Shown piece after piece: positions 13,466 through 22,446 of a stretch of 22,678 bases of DNA. The position numbers and the translations under genes were made by a program. The number at the start of each line of letters is the position of its first letter. Position 1 is the first letter of the stretch. The notes under the pieces were generated by a model. That model was not told the origin of the DNA and made no database searches. It saw nothing but the letters and a program-made list of their open reading frames with translations. The stretch lies in NCBI GenBank assembly GCA_023393095.1, contig JAEWMT010000060.1, forward strand, positions 1 to 22,678, given 5' to 3'. Origin of the DNA: Bacillota bacterium (GTDB lineage: Bacteria > Bacillota > Clostridia > Lachnospirales > Lachnospiraceae).

Positions 13466-14233
13466 CTAATAACTAGTTAAGAGTTCAATATTAGCACCTA
13501 ATTTAATTCTCATTTTCTGTAATGCTTTTGTATGTAACTGAGAAATACGTGATTCGGATACCTCAAGAACTCGGCTGATTTCCTTTAATGTCAATTCTTC
13601 GTAATAGTATAACAGAATAACTTTTTTTTCCTTTTCGGTAAGTGTTTCAAGCGATTTTATTAAAATTTCCTTTAACTCCTGTTTTTCAAATACTCTTTCA
13701 GGTTGATCAAATTCAGTAGTTAAACACTGTTCCATTTTCGTTTCAGTGCCTTGTTCCATAAATTCATCAAGTGAAATTATGTTCGTAATTTTCGTCTGAT
13801 TTCTCCAGCTTTCTAATTCTTCGACCGCAATATCAAGCTCACTGGCTATCTCATCATCATTAGCTATTCGGCCGAGTTTTATCTCAAGATTCTGATTGGC
13901 TATATCTATTTTCCGCTGCTTTTGCCTAATACTTCTCGGAATCCAATCCATTTTACGGATTTGATCCAAGATGGCACCACGTATTCTTAATGAGGCATAA
14001 GTTTCAAACTTAACGCCCTTCGAGTAATCAAATTTATCAACAGCATCGATCAGACCAAAAATTCCATAGCCTACCAGATCATCATACTCAACATTATAAC
14101 CCAGATACATACTTAGACGTCCTGCCACCAATTTTACTAAACCTGCATATTCAATTATTATTTTTTCCTGAAGCTCAGGTGTTCTTTTTCTGGAATAATC
14201 TTCCCAAAGCTTTTGCCTATTTTCAGCGTTCAT
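13466..14233 (-). CDS. sigD: Flagellar sigma factor (sigma-28, FliA/SigD/WhiG family)
   Basis: Directs RNA polymerase to late flagellar, chemotaxis and autolysin promoters. Region 2 has YDDLVGYGIFGLIDAVDKFD and KFETYASLRIRGAILDQIRK, the hallmark FliA/WhiG segment, followed by DWIPRSIRQK. Region 3 lies around residues 105-150, and region 4 (LTEKEKKVILLYYYEELTLK then EISRVLEVSESRISQLHTKA) is the -35 binding helix-turn-helix. An upstream TTG at 14251 is open, but AGGAGG is five bases before the ATG at 14233, giving 255 residues, the family's size. The gene follows the small membrane protein by 75 bases, in the same relative place as B. subtilis sigD after cheD. An anti-sigma factor (FlgM) is not in the window. 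Confidence 0.95.
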   Translation of the reverse strand: MNAENRQKLWEDYSRKRTPELQEKIIIEYAGLVKLVAGRLSMYLGYNVEYDDLVGYGIFGLIDAVDKFDYSKGVKFETYASLRIRGAILDQIRKMDWIPRSIRQKQRKIDIANQNLEIKLGRIANDDEIASELDIAVEELESWRNQTKITNIISLDEFMEQGTETKMEQCLTTEFDQPERVFEKQELKEILIKSLETLTEKEKKVILLYYYEELTLKEISRVLEVSESRISQLHTKALQKMRIKLGANIELLTSY

Positions 14234-14308
14234 AACTCCTCCTGAAATCAACTGATATTATGCAGATAGGAAATAAATTTAAAATTTATATCAAAGTATA
14301 ATTTTAAA

Positions 14309-14581
14309 TTATTCGGACTTTATCTCTTCATTCTGATCTTCATTCTGATCTTCTTTTTGATCTTCTGCCTGATCCTCTTTTATTTCATCCATTTTCGATT
14401 TTTCTGTAATTGCTTTCGTAATAACTACCTTCACAATTAAACCTAATATATAAAATATAATAATAACAAGGAGTAATCGTATTAATCCTGTCATTATATC
14501 AACGCTATATATAATATTAATAATACTTGTTATTGCTGCGGCAATCAGCATGATAAACGCCGGTATGTATCTTTCCCGCAT
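14309..14581 (-). CDS. Small two-helix membrane protein with acidic repeat tail
   Basis: About 90 residues: two hydrophobic helices (roughly 6-24 and 31-56), then a Lys/Glu stretch and a tail of EDQ repeats (EDQAEDQKEDQNEDQNEE). I do not recognise a family. ATG at 14593 also exists, but the GGAGG lies between it and the ATG at 14581, which is therefore the start. It stands between cheD and sigD, where B. subtilis has no gene. Membrane helices with a charged cytosolic tail would fit a motor or chemotaxis accessory protein, but this is only context. Confidence 0.75.
   Translation of the reverse strand: MRERYIPAFIMLIAAAITSIINIIYSVDIMTGLIRLLLVIIIFYILGLIVKVVITKAITEKSKMDEIKEDQAEDQKEDQNEDQNEEIKSE
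14327..14377 (-). repeat. 12-base tandem repeat coding an E-D-Q-N/K repeat
   Basis: About four degenerate copies of a 12-base unit (GATCAGAATGAA-like on the minus strand) encode the acidic tail of the small membrane protein. Repeats of this kind can change number by slippage in steps of four residues without breaking the frame. Confidence 0.6.
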
Positions 14582-14650
14582 TGAAACCTCCATGTTTTCT
14601 TATTTTACCTAATGTAGTTTATAACCCCAGGAAAGCACTATTATTACTTA

Positions 14651-15136
14651 TTATATTGTTTTTATATCTTTTCCGACTGATTTAATTAATAAGATGCCTG
14701 TTTCTGAATAAAATTCAATTGTTCTACCATAATTAGCTCCCGTATCCTCAGCTTTTATCGAAATTCCAAGCCGATTCAGCTTCAGTTTGGTGGCCTCCAC
14801 GTTTCGTTCTCCGATGCGCATCATTTCATTATTGTTGCTGAATGCAAACATTTGGGCTCCGCCAGCTATTTTAGCGATCAGAGCCCTACGATCAGCTCCA
14901 ATTTTACACATCTCCATTATTAATGTATCAATACCCGTATCCGCAAATTTTGCTTTATTCTCGTTGTTAATTATTTTAGTACTGTCAGGCAGCATTATAT
15001 GTACCAAACCTGCGATTTTCATTATTGGATCATACAATGATATTCCTACGCAGGAGCCAAGTCCTAATGTTGTAAGAGCATTAGGCGAGGTACAAACATT
15101 CAAATCTGCCATCCCTACCTTTATCAATTCGTTCAT
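14651..15136 (-). CDS. cheD: Chemoreceptor glutamine deamidase CheD
   Basis: CheD deamidates specific glutamines of methyl-accepting receptors and also binds CheC to increase its phosphatase activity. The family fold is recognisable from TTLGLGSCVGISLYDP (catalytic Cys29), LVHIMLP (His46) and Thr23, the probable Thr-His-Cys triad. A KIAGGAQMF block and the IGERNVEATKLKLN segment are also present. The length of 161 residues is typical. ATG at 15136 follows GGGAGAG. It starts nine bases after the cheC stop, consistent with co-production of the CheC/CheD pair. Confidence 0.95.
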   Translation of the reverse strand: MNELIKVGMADLNVCTSPNALTTLGLGSCVGISLYDPIMKIAGLVHIMLPDSTKIINNENKAKFADTGIDTLIMEMCKIGADRRALIAKIAGGAQMFAFSNNNEMMRIGERNVEATKLKLNRLGISIKAEDTGANYGRTIEFYSETGILLIKSVGKDIKTI

Positions 15137-15145
15137 GTACTCTCC

Positions 15146-15772
15146 CTATAGTCCTAAAGATGATAATATTGCTCCATAAGATTTTAGTGTAGGTATCAAA
15201 ATGAAATAACCGTTAACAAATTTATCATCATCTCCGAACTCTGTTTCAATTAATAAGGCTTTATCACCAATTTTACCAAATTCTATTGCAGGTACACTTA
15301 ATATCGCTCCTGCCATATCAATTGCCATATAGGGGACACTAGACGTTATCAGCATATTAGTAAGTGATGACAACGAAGATAGGTATGCTCCTGCGATTAT
15401 ATTTCCAATTTCATTTAGTGCAGATAATTCCATTTCATTAAAGTCACCGAAAGTTTTTTCTTGATTACTTCCCATTAAAAGGTTAACGAGATGTCTTGAT
15501 GCCTCCATATCTAGCATGAACATCATCATTCCATCTATCTGGCCCTCTAATGTAAAAAGTATACCAACAACTAAATTTTCCGCACCACCAACGATGTCCG
15601 AAAGTTCTTTAAATTCCAACAAATCAACTTTTGGAACCTTCATATCAATTTTTGAGTTAATCATTTGCGAGAGTGCTGTTGTTGCATTGCCGGCTCCTAT
15701 ATTGCCGATCTCCCGCAGAACATCGTACTGCATATTATCAATTTGGTTCAGATCTAATTGTGACACCCGCAT
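15146..15772 (-). CDS. cheC: CheY-P phosphatase CheC
   Basis: CheC removes phosphate from CheY-P in the adaptation system of Firmicutes. It carries two copies of the active-site pattern: REIGNIGAGNATTAL (Glu21, Asn24) and NEIGNIIAGAYLSSL (Glu121, Asn124), the duplicated E-x-x-N of CheC. At 208 residues it matches B. subtilis CheC. The ATG at 15772 is only three to four bases behind GAGG; a GTG two codons on would have better spacing, so the start is slightly uncertain. It lies between cheW and cheD, as in B. subtilis. Confidence 0.94.
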   Translation of the reverse strand: MRVSQLDLNQIDNMQYDVLREIGNIGAGNATTALSQMINSKIDMKVPKVDLLEFKELSDIVGGAENLVVGILFTLEGQIDGMMMFMLDMEASRHLVNLLMGSNQEKTFGDFNEMELSALNEIGNIIAGAYLSSLSSLTNMLITSSVPYMAIDMAGAILSVPAIEFGKIGDKALLIETEFGDDDKFVNGYFILIPTLKSYGAILSSLGL

Positions 15773-15852
15773 ACACCTCGCCTTTTGTTTATCATATACC
15801 CATTAAATTTACATTATATTGGTTTGCCATATCAGAGTATTTGTTTTATAAG

Positions 15853-16305
15853 TCAGGCTTTAACTTCCTTATCCAAAACAATGGCGGTTATATTTAAAAG
15901 ATTAATTAGATCAGCACCGCATTTACCTATTCCTATACTGAAATTCTTCTTGTCATCCTTACTTTTATATGTAATTTTTTCTATGTCGGTCTGTTCCAAG
16001 GTGATCGCTTCTTTCACTTCATCAACAATCAGACCGACCGGCGCAGATTGCTGTTCCGGTCTTACAATGATAATTCTGGACTTTTCAGTAAGTTCAGATT
16101 CTGCCATTCCAAGCCTAAGGCTTAGATTCATGACAGGTATAATCTCACCTCTTAGATTTATGACTCCTTTATAATATGACTGAGCCTTTGGTACTCTGGT
16201 TATATTCTGTAATACAATAATATTATCGATGTAAGTAATTTCTATACCGAACTGTTCCTCATTCAAATCAGCTACAATAAATTGTCTTGTATCTACTGCT
16301 TCCAT
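15853..16305 (-). CDS. cheW: Chemotaxis coupling protein CheW
   Basis: CheW links receptors to CheA in the polar signalling array. The 150-residue protein is a single CheW domain with the typical start (RQFIVADLNEEQFGIEI), the YYKGVINLRGEIIPVMNLSL core and the GLIVDEVKEAITLE strand. The ATG at 16305 lies eight bases after AGGAGG, and the TAG stop of cheA is the beginning of that ribosome site (TAGGAGG), implying close translational coupling between the two partners. Confidence 0.95.
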   Translation of the reverse strand: MEAVDTRQFIVADLNEEQFGIEITYIDNIIVLQNITRVPKAQSYYKGVINLRGEIIPVMNLSLRLGMAESELTEKSRIIIVRPEQQSAPVGLIVDEVKEAITLEQTDIEKITYKSKDDKKNFSIGIGKCGADLINLLNITAIVLDKEVKA

Positions 16306-16317
16306 TATCTATACCTC

Positions 16318-18402
16318 CTAAACCAAAGAATTTACATCAAGAATTAATGCTACTTCACCATTACCAAGAATTGTTGCACCGCTGATTATCTTATGGTTCC
16401 TAATGTATTTGCCAATCGATTTGATTACAATTTCCTGTTGTCCAAGTAACTCATCAACTACGATACCTGCGTGTCTTTCGCCTTTTTTAACGATAACAAT
16501 GGTATATGCCTCTGGTTCAGTCTCCGCCTTAGTACACTGTAATAAATCACCAAGACGTATAATGGGTACAACAGATCCTCTTAAATTAATCACTTCTTTA
16601 CCTTGAATGGTTTTTAAATCAGTATGAGGTATATTTTCAACTGTTTGGATGCTTCCTAAGGGAAGCGCATATTTTTCATTACCAATGATCACCATAAGTG
16701 CTTGAATAATAGCGAGTGTTAACGGAAGACGGATAATGAAATTGGAGCCTTCTCCAAGCTTTGTCTTTGCTTCGATTTCACCACCCAATGCTTCAATCTT
16801 GGTTTTAACAACATCTAGACCAACACCTCTGCCGGATACATCAGTCACTTTTTCTGCCGTTGAAAAGCTTGGTTGGAACAGAATATCGATAAAGTCCTTA
16901 TCCGTCATGCGTTCTGCCTGCTCTTCAGTTATTGAACCTTTTTCAATTGCTTTTTTCTTGATTTTCTCTGTGTTTATTCCACCACCATCATCCCTAACTT
17001 CAATTACTACATTATTACCATCCTGATATGCATCAAGATAAATAGAACCAACCGGATTTTTACCTATTCTCTGTCTTTCTTCATTAGATTCGAGACCGTG
17101 GTCTGCTGCGTTACGAAGAAGATGCATTAACGGATCTCCGATTTCATCAATAACGGTACGATCCAGTTCTGTCTCCTCACCAGTCATGAATAATTCCATT
17201 TCCTTATTTAATGACTTTGATAAGTCCCTTATCATTCTAGGAAAACGGTTAACAACACTCTCAATAGGAACCATTCTAGTTTTCATAACAGATTCATGCA
17301 GGTTTGTCGTAACTCTCTCAAGATATTCGATTTGTTCATTGAAGCTGTTATCAGACACGTTACTACCTGAGCCACTAATTGATATCAAACCATTTTTTGC
17401 AATTATTAACTCACTCACCAGATTCATTAGTACATCAAGTTTATCAATATCAACACGGACGGAACGATTAGCGACCGGCTTTGATGCTTGCTTTGTATTG
17501 TTGGCATTGCCAGCTTTTAATGAATTGGTATCTTTAGAGGTCTTTTGCTGGGTCGTCACTTCATCCTGTTTCAAAATTGAGGTATACGCTGCAATATCCT
17601 CCTGAGAAAGCTTTATGATATCCGCTACAACTTCCTTTACTTCGGATACATTGGATGCGATCTTAGCAAGCTTCTCCGGACTGTCCTTGGTAATAATAAA
17701 TGCCGAATAATCCAAATCGTATTTCTCATCTTCCAGATCCTGTGCACTGGGATTTAGTTTTATAATTTCACCGTATTCTTCTAAGGTTCTATTAACCATA
17801 AAAGCTCTTGCGCCTTTCAGAACACAATAGTCCTGTATGTATATGGTAAGACCGACTACATTAAATCCTAGCATTCCGGCCTTTACCATTGCCTTTTTCT
17901 CATGATCTTCAATCTTAATGTTTTTGAATTTCATTTTATCATGTTCAACTGTCGGAGCAGCCTCTGCTACCGCTAATTTAATTTCTTCCTGAGCAACTTT
18001 TACTGGTGCGTTACCAAGGCCTACATTTAAGATATTATTCAACGCATTGATAATATCCTCATTATCTTCTTCTCCTTCATTCGCATCTGACTGTATATTG
18101 CCAAGATAGGATTCCAATGCATCCAAGCCTTTAAACAGCACATCTACAAGTTCAGAGGTAACCTTCATTTTACCGTTTCTTATTTCAGAAAATACATTTT
18201 CACAATCATGCGTTAACCGCTGCATTCTCTTATAACCCATGGTACCCGCCATACCTTTTAAGGAATGGGCTGCACGAAAGATTTCGTTGATTGTCTCTTC
18301 ATTCTCCGGCTCACGCTCCAAAATGAGAAGATGTTCATTTAAACTTTGTAAATGTTCTTTTGTTTCTTCAATAAAAATTTCGAGATATTGGCTTACATCC
18401 AT
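16318..18402 (-). CDS. cheA: Chemotaxis histidine kinase CheA
   Basis: CheA autophosphorylates under receptor/CheW control and passes phosphate to CheY and CheB. Domains in order: HPt at about 1-110 with His46 in FRAAHSLKGMAGTMG; a CheY/CheB-binding region around 155-270; dimerisation helices around 315-380 (SVRVDIDKLDVLMNLVSELI); the ATPase domain with N box HLLRNAADHG (427-436), DDGGGI (471-476) and GRGVGLD (524-530); and a CheW-like regulatory domain from about 560 to 694. Length and all key residues are normal. Its ATG directly follows the cheB TAA with no gap; GGGGGT inside cheB serves as ribosome site. Confidence 0.97.
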   Translation of the reverse strand: MDVSQYLEIFIEETKEHLQSLNEHLLILEREPENEETINEIFRAAHSLKGMAGTMGYKRMQRLTHDCENVFSEIRNGKMKVTSELVDVLFKGLDALESYLGNIQSDANEGEEDNEDIINALNNILNVGLGNAPVKVAQEEIKLAVAEAAPTVEHDKMKFKNIKIEDHEKKAMVKAGMLGFNVVGLTIYIQDYCVLKGARAFMVNRTLEEYGEIIKLNPSAQDLEDEKYDLDYSAFIITKDSPEKLAKIASNVSEVKEVVADIIKLSQEDIAAYTSILKQDEVTTQQKTSKDTNSLKAGNANNTKQASKPVANRSVRVDIDKLDVLMNLVSELIIAKNGLISISGSGSNVSDNSFNEQIEYLERVTTNLHESVMKTRMVPIESVVNRFPRMIRDLSKSLNKEMELFMTGEETELDRTVIDEIGDPLMHLLRNAADHGLESNEERQRIGKNPVGSIYLDAYQDGNNVVIEVRDDGGGINTEKIKKKAIEKGSITEEQAERMTDKDFIDILFQPSFSTAEKVTDVSGRGVGLDVVKTKIEALGGEIEAKTKLGEGSNFIIRLPLTLAIIQALMVIIGNEKYALPLGSIQTVENIPHTDLKTIQGKEVINLRGSVVPIIRLGDLLQCTKAETEPEAYTIVIVKKGERHAGIVVDELLGQQEIVIKSIGKYIRNHKIISGATILGNGEVALILDVNSLV

Positions 18403-19491
18403 TTAACGTACCCCCACTTTCTTAGTGATGGCATCAGATATTTCGTTTAACCCTAAAACTTCATCTACCAGGCCGGCATCACGTATCACCTTTGGCATTC
18501 CATATACGACACTGGTTTCTTCATTCTGTGCTATCACATAAATATTTTGTTTTTTATATAAGCTTGATATACCAGCGGTACCATCACCGCCCATTCCTGT
18601 TAAAACAACGCAGGTTATCTGATCGATTTCCAGGTTGCACAAGGATTCATACATAATATCCGCACAGGGCAATAATCCATGCCTTGCTGGTTCTGCAGAT
18701 ATAGATATGTATAAACTTCCATTTTCCTGATCCTTTAACCTCATTTGGTAACCGCCCTTGGCAATATAGACATTTCCTTTTTCAATAATATCACCATCTT
18801 CAGCTTCTTTTACAGTAATCTCACTCAGCTCATTTAGTCTGTCTGCTAATGATTTTGTAAAGCCTCCCGGCATATGCTGGACAATTAATACACTAGCATC
18901 TAGATTCTTAGGCAGCTTAGGTATTACTGTATGAAGTGCTTTTGGTCCTCCCGTTGAACATGCAAGTGCGATTACTTTTCTTTCATTTTTATCTGATCTC
19001 TTTCTCGTATGTTTAATGGGTAGATCCTTATCCTGTTTTAACTGCATCAATTCTGTCTGATGGAATTCTTTATTCTGTTTATTTTCGGCTTTGGTTGCAG
19101 TAACTAAGCATTTTATTATGCTGCCAGAAAAAATATTACTTTTTACTTCAAGGTAATTATCCGGCTTTCTGATAAAATCGAAAGCCCCCAGCTCCAACGC
19201 CTGAATAGTTTCCTTCGCATCCTTTACTGCAATTGTACTTACAACAATCACAGTAGCCTTAATACCTTGCTTCTTAAGTTCTGCCAGCAGCTCAATTCCG
19301 TTCATTTTCGGCATATTAATGTCTAAAAGAACAGCATCAAAATCTTTTGCTCTGCCTTGCAGAAGATATAATCCTTCCAGACCATTTCCCGCAGTTTCAA
19401 CGACTTGGAATCTATCATCTGAATTAATTATATCAGATATAACCCTTCTCATGAGTGCAGAGTCATCTATTATTAAAATATTTTTCTTCAT
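18403..19491 (-). CDS. cheB: Receptor methylesterase and glutamine deamidase CheB
   Basis: CheB demethylates receptor glutamates during adaptation. Residues 1-120 are a response-regulator receiver (IDDSALMRR, phospho-acceptor Asp57 in VLLDINMPKMNG, Lys109 in FIRKP). A charged linker of about 50 residues leads to the esterase domain from 172. The catalytic triad is visible as Ser179 in ALACSTGGPKAL, His206 in VQHMPGGFT and Asp303 in GMGGDGTAG. 362 residues is normal. AGGAAGG lies 11 bases before the ATG at 19491, slightly far. It is 55 bases after the PilZ gene and touches cheA. No CheR partner is in the window. Confidence 0.96.
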   Translation of the reverse strand: MKKNILIIDDSALMRRVISDIINSDDRFQVVETAGNGLEGLYLLQGRAKDFDAVLLDINMPKMNGIELLAELKKQGIKATVIVVSTIAVKDAKETIQALELGAFDFIRKPDNYLEVKSNIFSGSIIKCLVTATKAENKQNKEFHQTELMQLKQDKDLPIKHTRKRSDKNERKVIALACSTGGPKALHTVIPKLPKNLDASVLIVQHMPGGFTKSLADRLNELSEITVKEAEDGDIIEKGNVYIAKGGYQMRLKDQENGSLYISISAEPARHGLLPCADIMYESLCNLEIDQITCVVLTGMGGDGTAGISSLYKKQNIYVIAQNEETSVVYGMPKVIRDAGLVDEVLGLNEISDAITKKVGVR

Positions 19492-19546
19492 ATTTCGATA
19501 AACCTTCCTCTAATATTATGAATAAAGACTATTTATCATTTACTAA

Positions 19547-20302
19547 TTATACGTTTTTTCGACGATGTCGTTCCTGTTCAAATATATATTTTACTAAATC
19601 TTCACGATCCTTCTTCATAATATCACTGAATTCAACCCTATACTCATACGAGCCTGGCTTATCCATTAATTTTTGGGAAGATATGATATCTGCTTCAATG
19701 GTTATACTTCTAAATCCGGCATTCATCACAAGATTCAGCTCTATTTTAAGCATATCTCCCTTATCATGCACAGATTCTGATATAAATCTGATCCCACCAC
19801 CACTGATATCCTTCATTATTGCCATTATCCAGTCATTTTCTAATTGCAAAATTTTCTTTTTACATTCCACTAATTCTTCTTCATTTTCGAAATCATTATT
19901 CTTTAATTTCGTCTTCAGGATTTCTTCATCTCTGGTTACTACACGATACTTAATATCATCAACGTAATCTAAACGATAATATTGTCTTCTCTGGTATTTT
20001 TCAAGATTTGTTGTAACACGGACAACTGCAACTATTGTATTTTCTACTCTAATATTTTTGAGCACAACACAAACGCCTTGATACAATCCTTTTCTAGTGT
20101 AAAAGCAAAGATGATAGCTTGCTCCAACACTTAACATAATAAATTTACTACTAACGATCGGAGTTGCAATTTGAATTATGTCCAAATCCACAAAATCAAT
20201 AAACTGACTCACAAAGGGTCTGGCGCCTTGATATGGTTTCCCATACTTATCCATTTTAGTAATACCAATTTTATCTCCCGGCGTTAAAATATCACTAAGC
20301 AT
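19547..20302 (-). CDS. YcgR-like flagellar brake protein with PilZ domain
   Basis: Proteins of this type bind cyclic di-GMP and slow the flagellar motor. The N-terminal YcgR-like domain covers about residues 1-100 (LTPGDKIGI start). The PilZ domain begins with RRQYYR (residues 105-110), giving the R-x-x-x-R ligand motif, followed by DISGGGIRF, a match to D/N-x-S-x-x-G. Both halves of the cyclic di-GMP site are therefore present. Open frame extends to 20359, but AAGGAGG and GGAGGG lie just before the ATG at 20302 (251 residues), so I use that start. It sits between flhG and cheB, 58 bases after flhG. Confidence 0.9.
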   Translation of the reverse strand: MLSDILTPGDKIGITKMDKYGKPYQGARPFVSQFIDFVDLDIIQIATPIVSSKFIMLSVGASYHLCFYTRKGLYQGVCVVLKNIRVENTIVAVVRVTTNLEKYQRRQYYRLDYVDDIKYRVVTRDEEILKTKLKNNDFENEEELVECKKKILQLENDWIMAIMKDISGGGIRFISESVHDKGDMLKIELNLVMNAGFRSITIEADIISSQKLMDKPGSYEYRVEFSDIMKKDREDLVKYIFEQERHRRKNV

Positions 20303-20360
20303 TTTGTCCCTCCCCTCCTTAGGATATATATATTCAAATAATCCTACCGGTAAATTCAAG

Positions 20361-21242
20361 TTATTTCTTTATTCTTGAACGTAGCAAATTATTAAATAAC
20401 TGAGCAATACCCTTCCTGCTTTGGATTGTTGCATCTTTATTATCATATAGAATATTAGCGATAGAAATAAGTGATTTTGAAAATTGTGCATTTGGAAATA
20501 ATGAAACTATAGGCTTTTGTTTTATAACCGCTTTCGATACAGTAAGATCCTGTGGAAGCGCTCCGAGATATTCTAATTTCAATTCCAGAAATTTATTCAC
20601 AACCAAGCTTAACTTATCATAAAGTTCCTTGCCTCCATCCTCAGAATCAACGCGGTTAGCTATCATTTTAATAACCGTATCCTGGATATCAACATCCTTC
20701 TTTCTATCTAATGTCTTTAATAAAGCATAAGCATCCGTGATTGAGGTTGGTTCCGGAGTAGCAACGAGGAGAACTTCTGTGCTTGAAGCTACAAATTCAA
20801 GTACTGCATCATTGATTCCTGCACCTGTATCAATTATAACTATGTCTGCTCTTTCATCAAGCTCTACCAGCTTTTGTATTAAGTATACAATTTGATCCTT
20901 GGTTAAATTGGTGAGTTCCTGTATCCCGGATCCTCCAGAGATAAAACCGATATTTTCTGGCCCGACCGTAATAATATCGGTAAGGCTTTTTCCATGGAAG
21001 ATCAAATCTGCTAGATTATACATTGGTCTGATACCAAGCATAACCTCAACATTAGCAAGACCAAAATCTGCATCCAGAATAATCACCCTATGTCCCAGCC
21101 TGCTTAGAGCAATTGCTAAATTAACAGAAATATTTGATTTTCCTACGCCGCCTTTTCCACTGGTTACTGTTATTACCCTGGCAACACTTCTTGGGGTTTT
21201 TTGTTCTTTTACCATCTCTCTTAATCTTTCAGCCTGATCCAT
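20361..21242 (-). CDS. flhG: Flagellar number regulator FlhG (YlxH/FleN, MinD-like ATPase)
   Basis: FlhG is a membrane-associating ATPase that, with FlhF, controls flagellar placement and number. The deviant Walker A motif is TSGKGGVGKS (residues 27-36, KGGVGKS with the signature lysine). DTGAG and the MinD-type switch sequence (IIDTGAGINDAVLEF) follow. The N-terminal MDQAERLRE matches the conserved D-Q-A-x-x-L-R motif that stimulates FlhF GTPase. 293 residues is typical. The ATG lies one base after the flhF TAA, so coupling is likely; GGGGG is the ribosome site, overlapping the end of flhF. Confidence 0.95.
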   Translation of the reverse strand: MDQAERLREMVKEQKTPRSVARVITVTSGKGGVGKSNISVNLAIALSRLGHRVIILDADFGLANVEVMLGIRPMYNLADLIFHGKSLTDIITVGPENIGFISGGSGIQELTNLTKDQIVYLIQKLVELDERADIVIIDTGAGINDAVLEFVASSTEVLLVATPEPTSITDAYALLKTLDRKKDVDIQDTVIKMIANRVDSEDGGKELYDKLSLVVNKFLELKLEYLGALPQDLTVSKAVIKQKPIVSLFPNAQFSKSLISIANILYDNKDATIQSRKGIAQLFNNLLRSRIKK

Positions 21243-21243
21243 G

Positions 21244-22446
21244 TTATTGCCCCCTTAGAAGTTGTTTAGCAATACTTTGTGCATCCAACTTTGAAATATC
21301 CTCCGGAACATTTTGTCCAAATGAAACATAGGACAGCGGTGCATCAGTTAACATACGTACATTGAATATATTACCAGCCGAACCAGTTTCATCCAACTTA
21401 GTAAAGATAAGATTATAATCTACAATCTCGGAATAAGCTTCTGTAATTTTAATAAGATCATTGTATTTTGTAGTTGCACTTAAGACAAGATATACTTCTC
21501 TCATATCCTTATCAATTGTTTTTATAAGTGCTTCGATATCATCCCGTTGTTCTTTATTACGATGGGAACGACCTGCTGTATCAACAAACACTAAATCGAA
21601 ATCAGAGAATTCCTCCCTTGCCTGATCCATTTCTTCACCTGAATAAATTACCTTCAACGGTATCCCAAGTATATTTGCATAAGTTCTAAGCTGTTCAACC
21701 GCAGCAATTCGATAAGTATCTGCCGTTAAGAAAGCAACCTTTGCTTTCTTATTCATTTTAAATTTGGATGCAATTTTAGCGATCGTGGTCGTTTTTCCAA
21801 CACCTGTAGGTCCAATAAAAAATACGAACTTCGGAGTATTACCACTCAATTCAATTGATTTAGCCTGCCCCAATTTAAGAATAATTTTTTGATAAATACT
21901 GGCAAGAATATTATCCATGGAGGCATCCTTTTTTAAATTACCTTCTATTTCACCAAGAATTTGATTGGCATATCTTTCATCCACGCCGTTTGAAATCAAT
22001 TGGTTGTAGATTAATTGGATGCAGGCAAAATTTTTATTCGTCTCTGCAGATTTTTCCATTGATACTACATCCCTTTCTTTTTCATTCATCTGTTTTTCCA
22101 ATAGATTCTGTAAATTATTTAACTTAGCTTCTATTGCCGAGGATTCCTTGCCTATTCCTCCAACCAAATCATACTCATTTACTTCAGGTTTGTCATCATA
22201 AATGATATCCGGATAAAGCTTTTTTGGTGATGTAACCGATATGGCCTGTTTTGGTTTTTCATCCTTATAAGTTATATTTTCATCTATAGCAGCAGTAATC
22301 TCAACTAAAGGTTTATGAAATAGTCGATTAATACCCTTTGGCGAAATTGTCTTTATATTCATAACAATTGCATCCTTGCCAAGTTCCTCCTTGGCTAGCA
22401 TAATTGCCTCTGTTTCTGTATTTGCTTGAAATTTTTTAATAATCAC
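21244..22446 (-). CDS. flhF: SRP-type GTPase FlhF
   Basis: FlhF localises the flagellar base and belongs with Ffh and FtsY to the SRP GTPases. After a poorly conserved basic/acidic N-terminal region with coiled coil (about 100-135), the NG domain has the P-loop GPTGVGKTTTIAKIASKF (from 212), the DTYR motif at 243-246 (TADTYRIAAVEQLRTYA), DTAGRS at 289-294 and FTKLDETGSAG near residue 349-359. Length 400 is normal. The start is GTG at 22446, overlapping the flhA stop (TAGTG), with GGTGA as a modest ribosome site. Confidence 0.95.
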   Translation of the reverse strand: MIIKKFQANTETEAIMLAKEELGKDAIVMNIKTISPKGINRLFHKPLVEITAAIDENITYKDEKPKQAISVTSPKKLYPDIIYDDKPEVNEYDLVGGIGKESSAIEAKLNNLQNLLEKQMNEKERDVVSMEKSAETNKNFACIQLIYNQLISNGVDERYANQILGEIEGNLKKDASMDNILASIYQKIILKLGQAKSIELSGNTPKFVFFIGPTGVGKTTTIAKIASKFKMNKKAKVAFLTADTYRIAAVEQLRTYANILGIPLKVIYSGEEMDQAREEFSDFDLVFVDTAGRSHRNKEQRDDIEALIKTIDKDMREVYLVLSATTKYNDLIKITEAYSEIVDYNLIFTKLDETGSAGNIFNVRMLTDAPLSYVSFGQNVPEDISKLDAQSIAKQLLRGQ

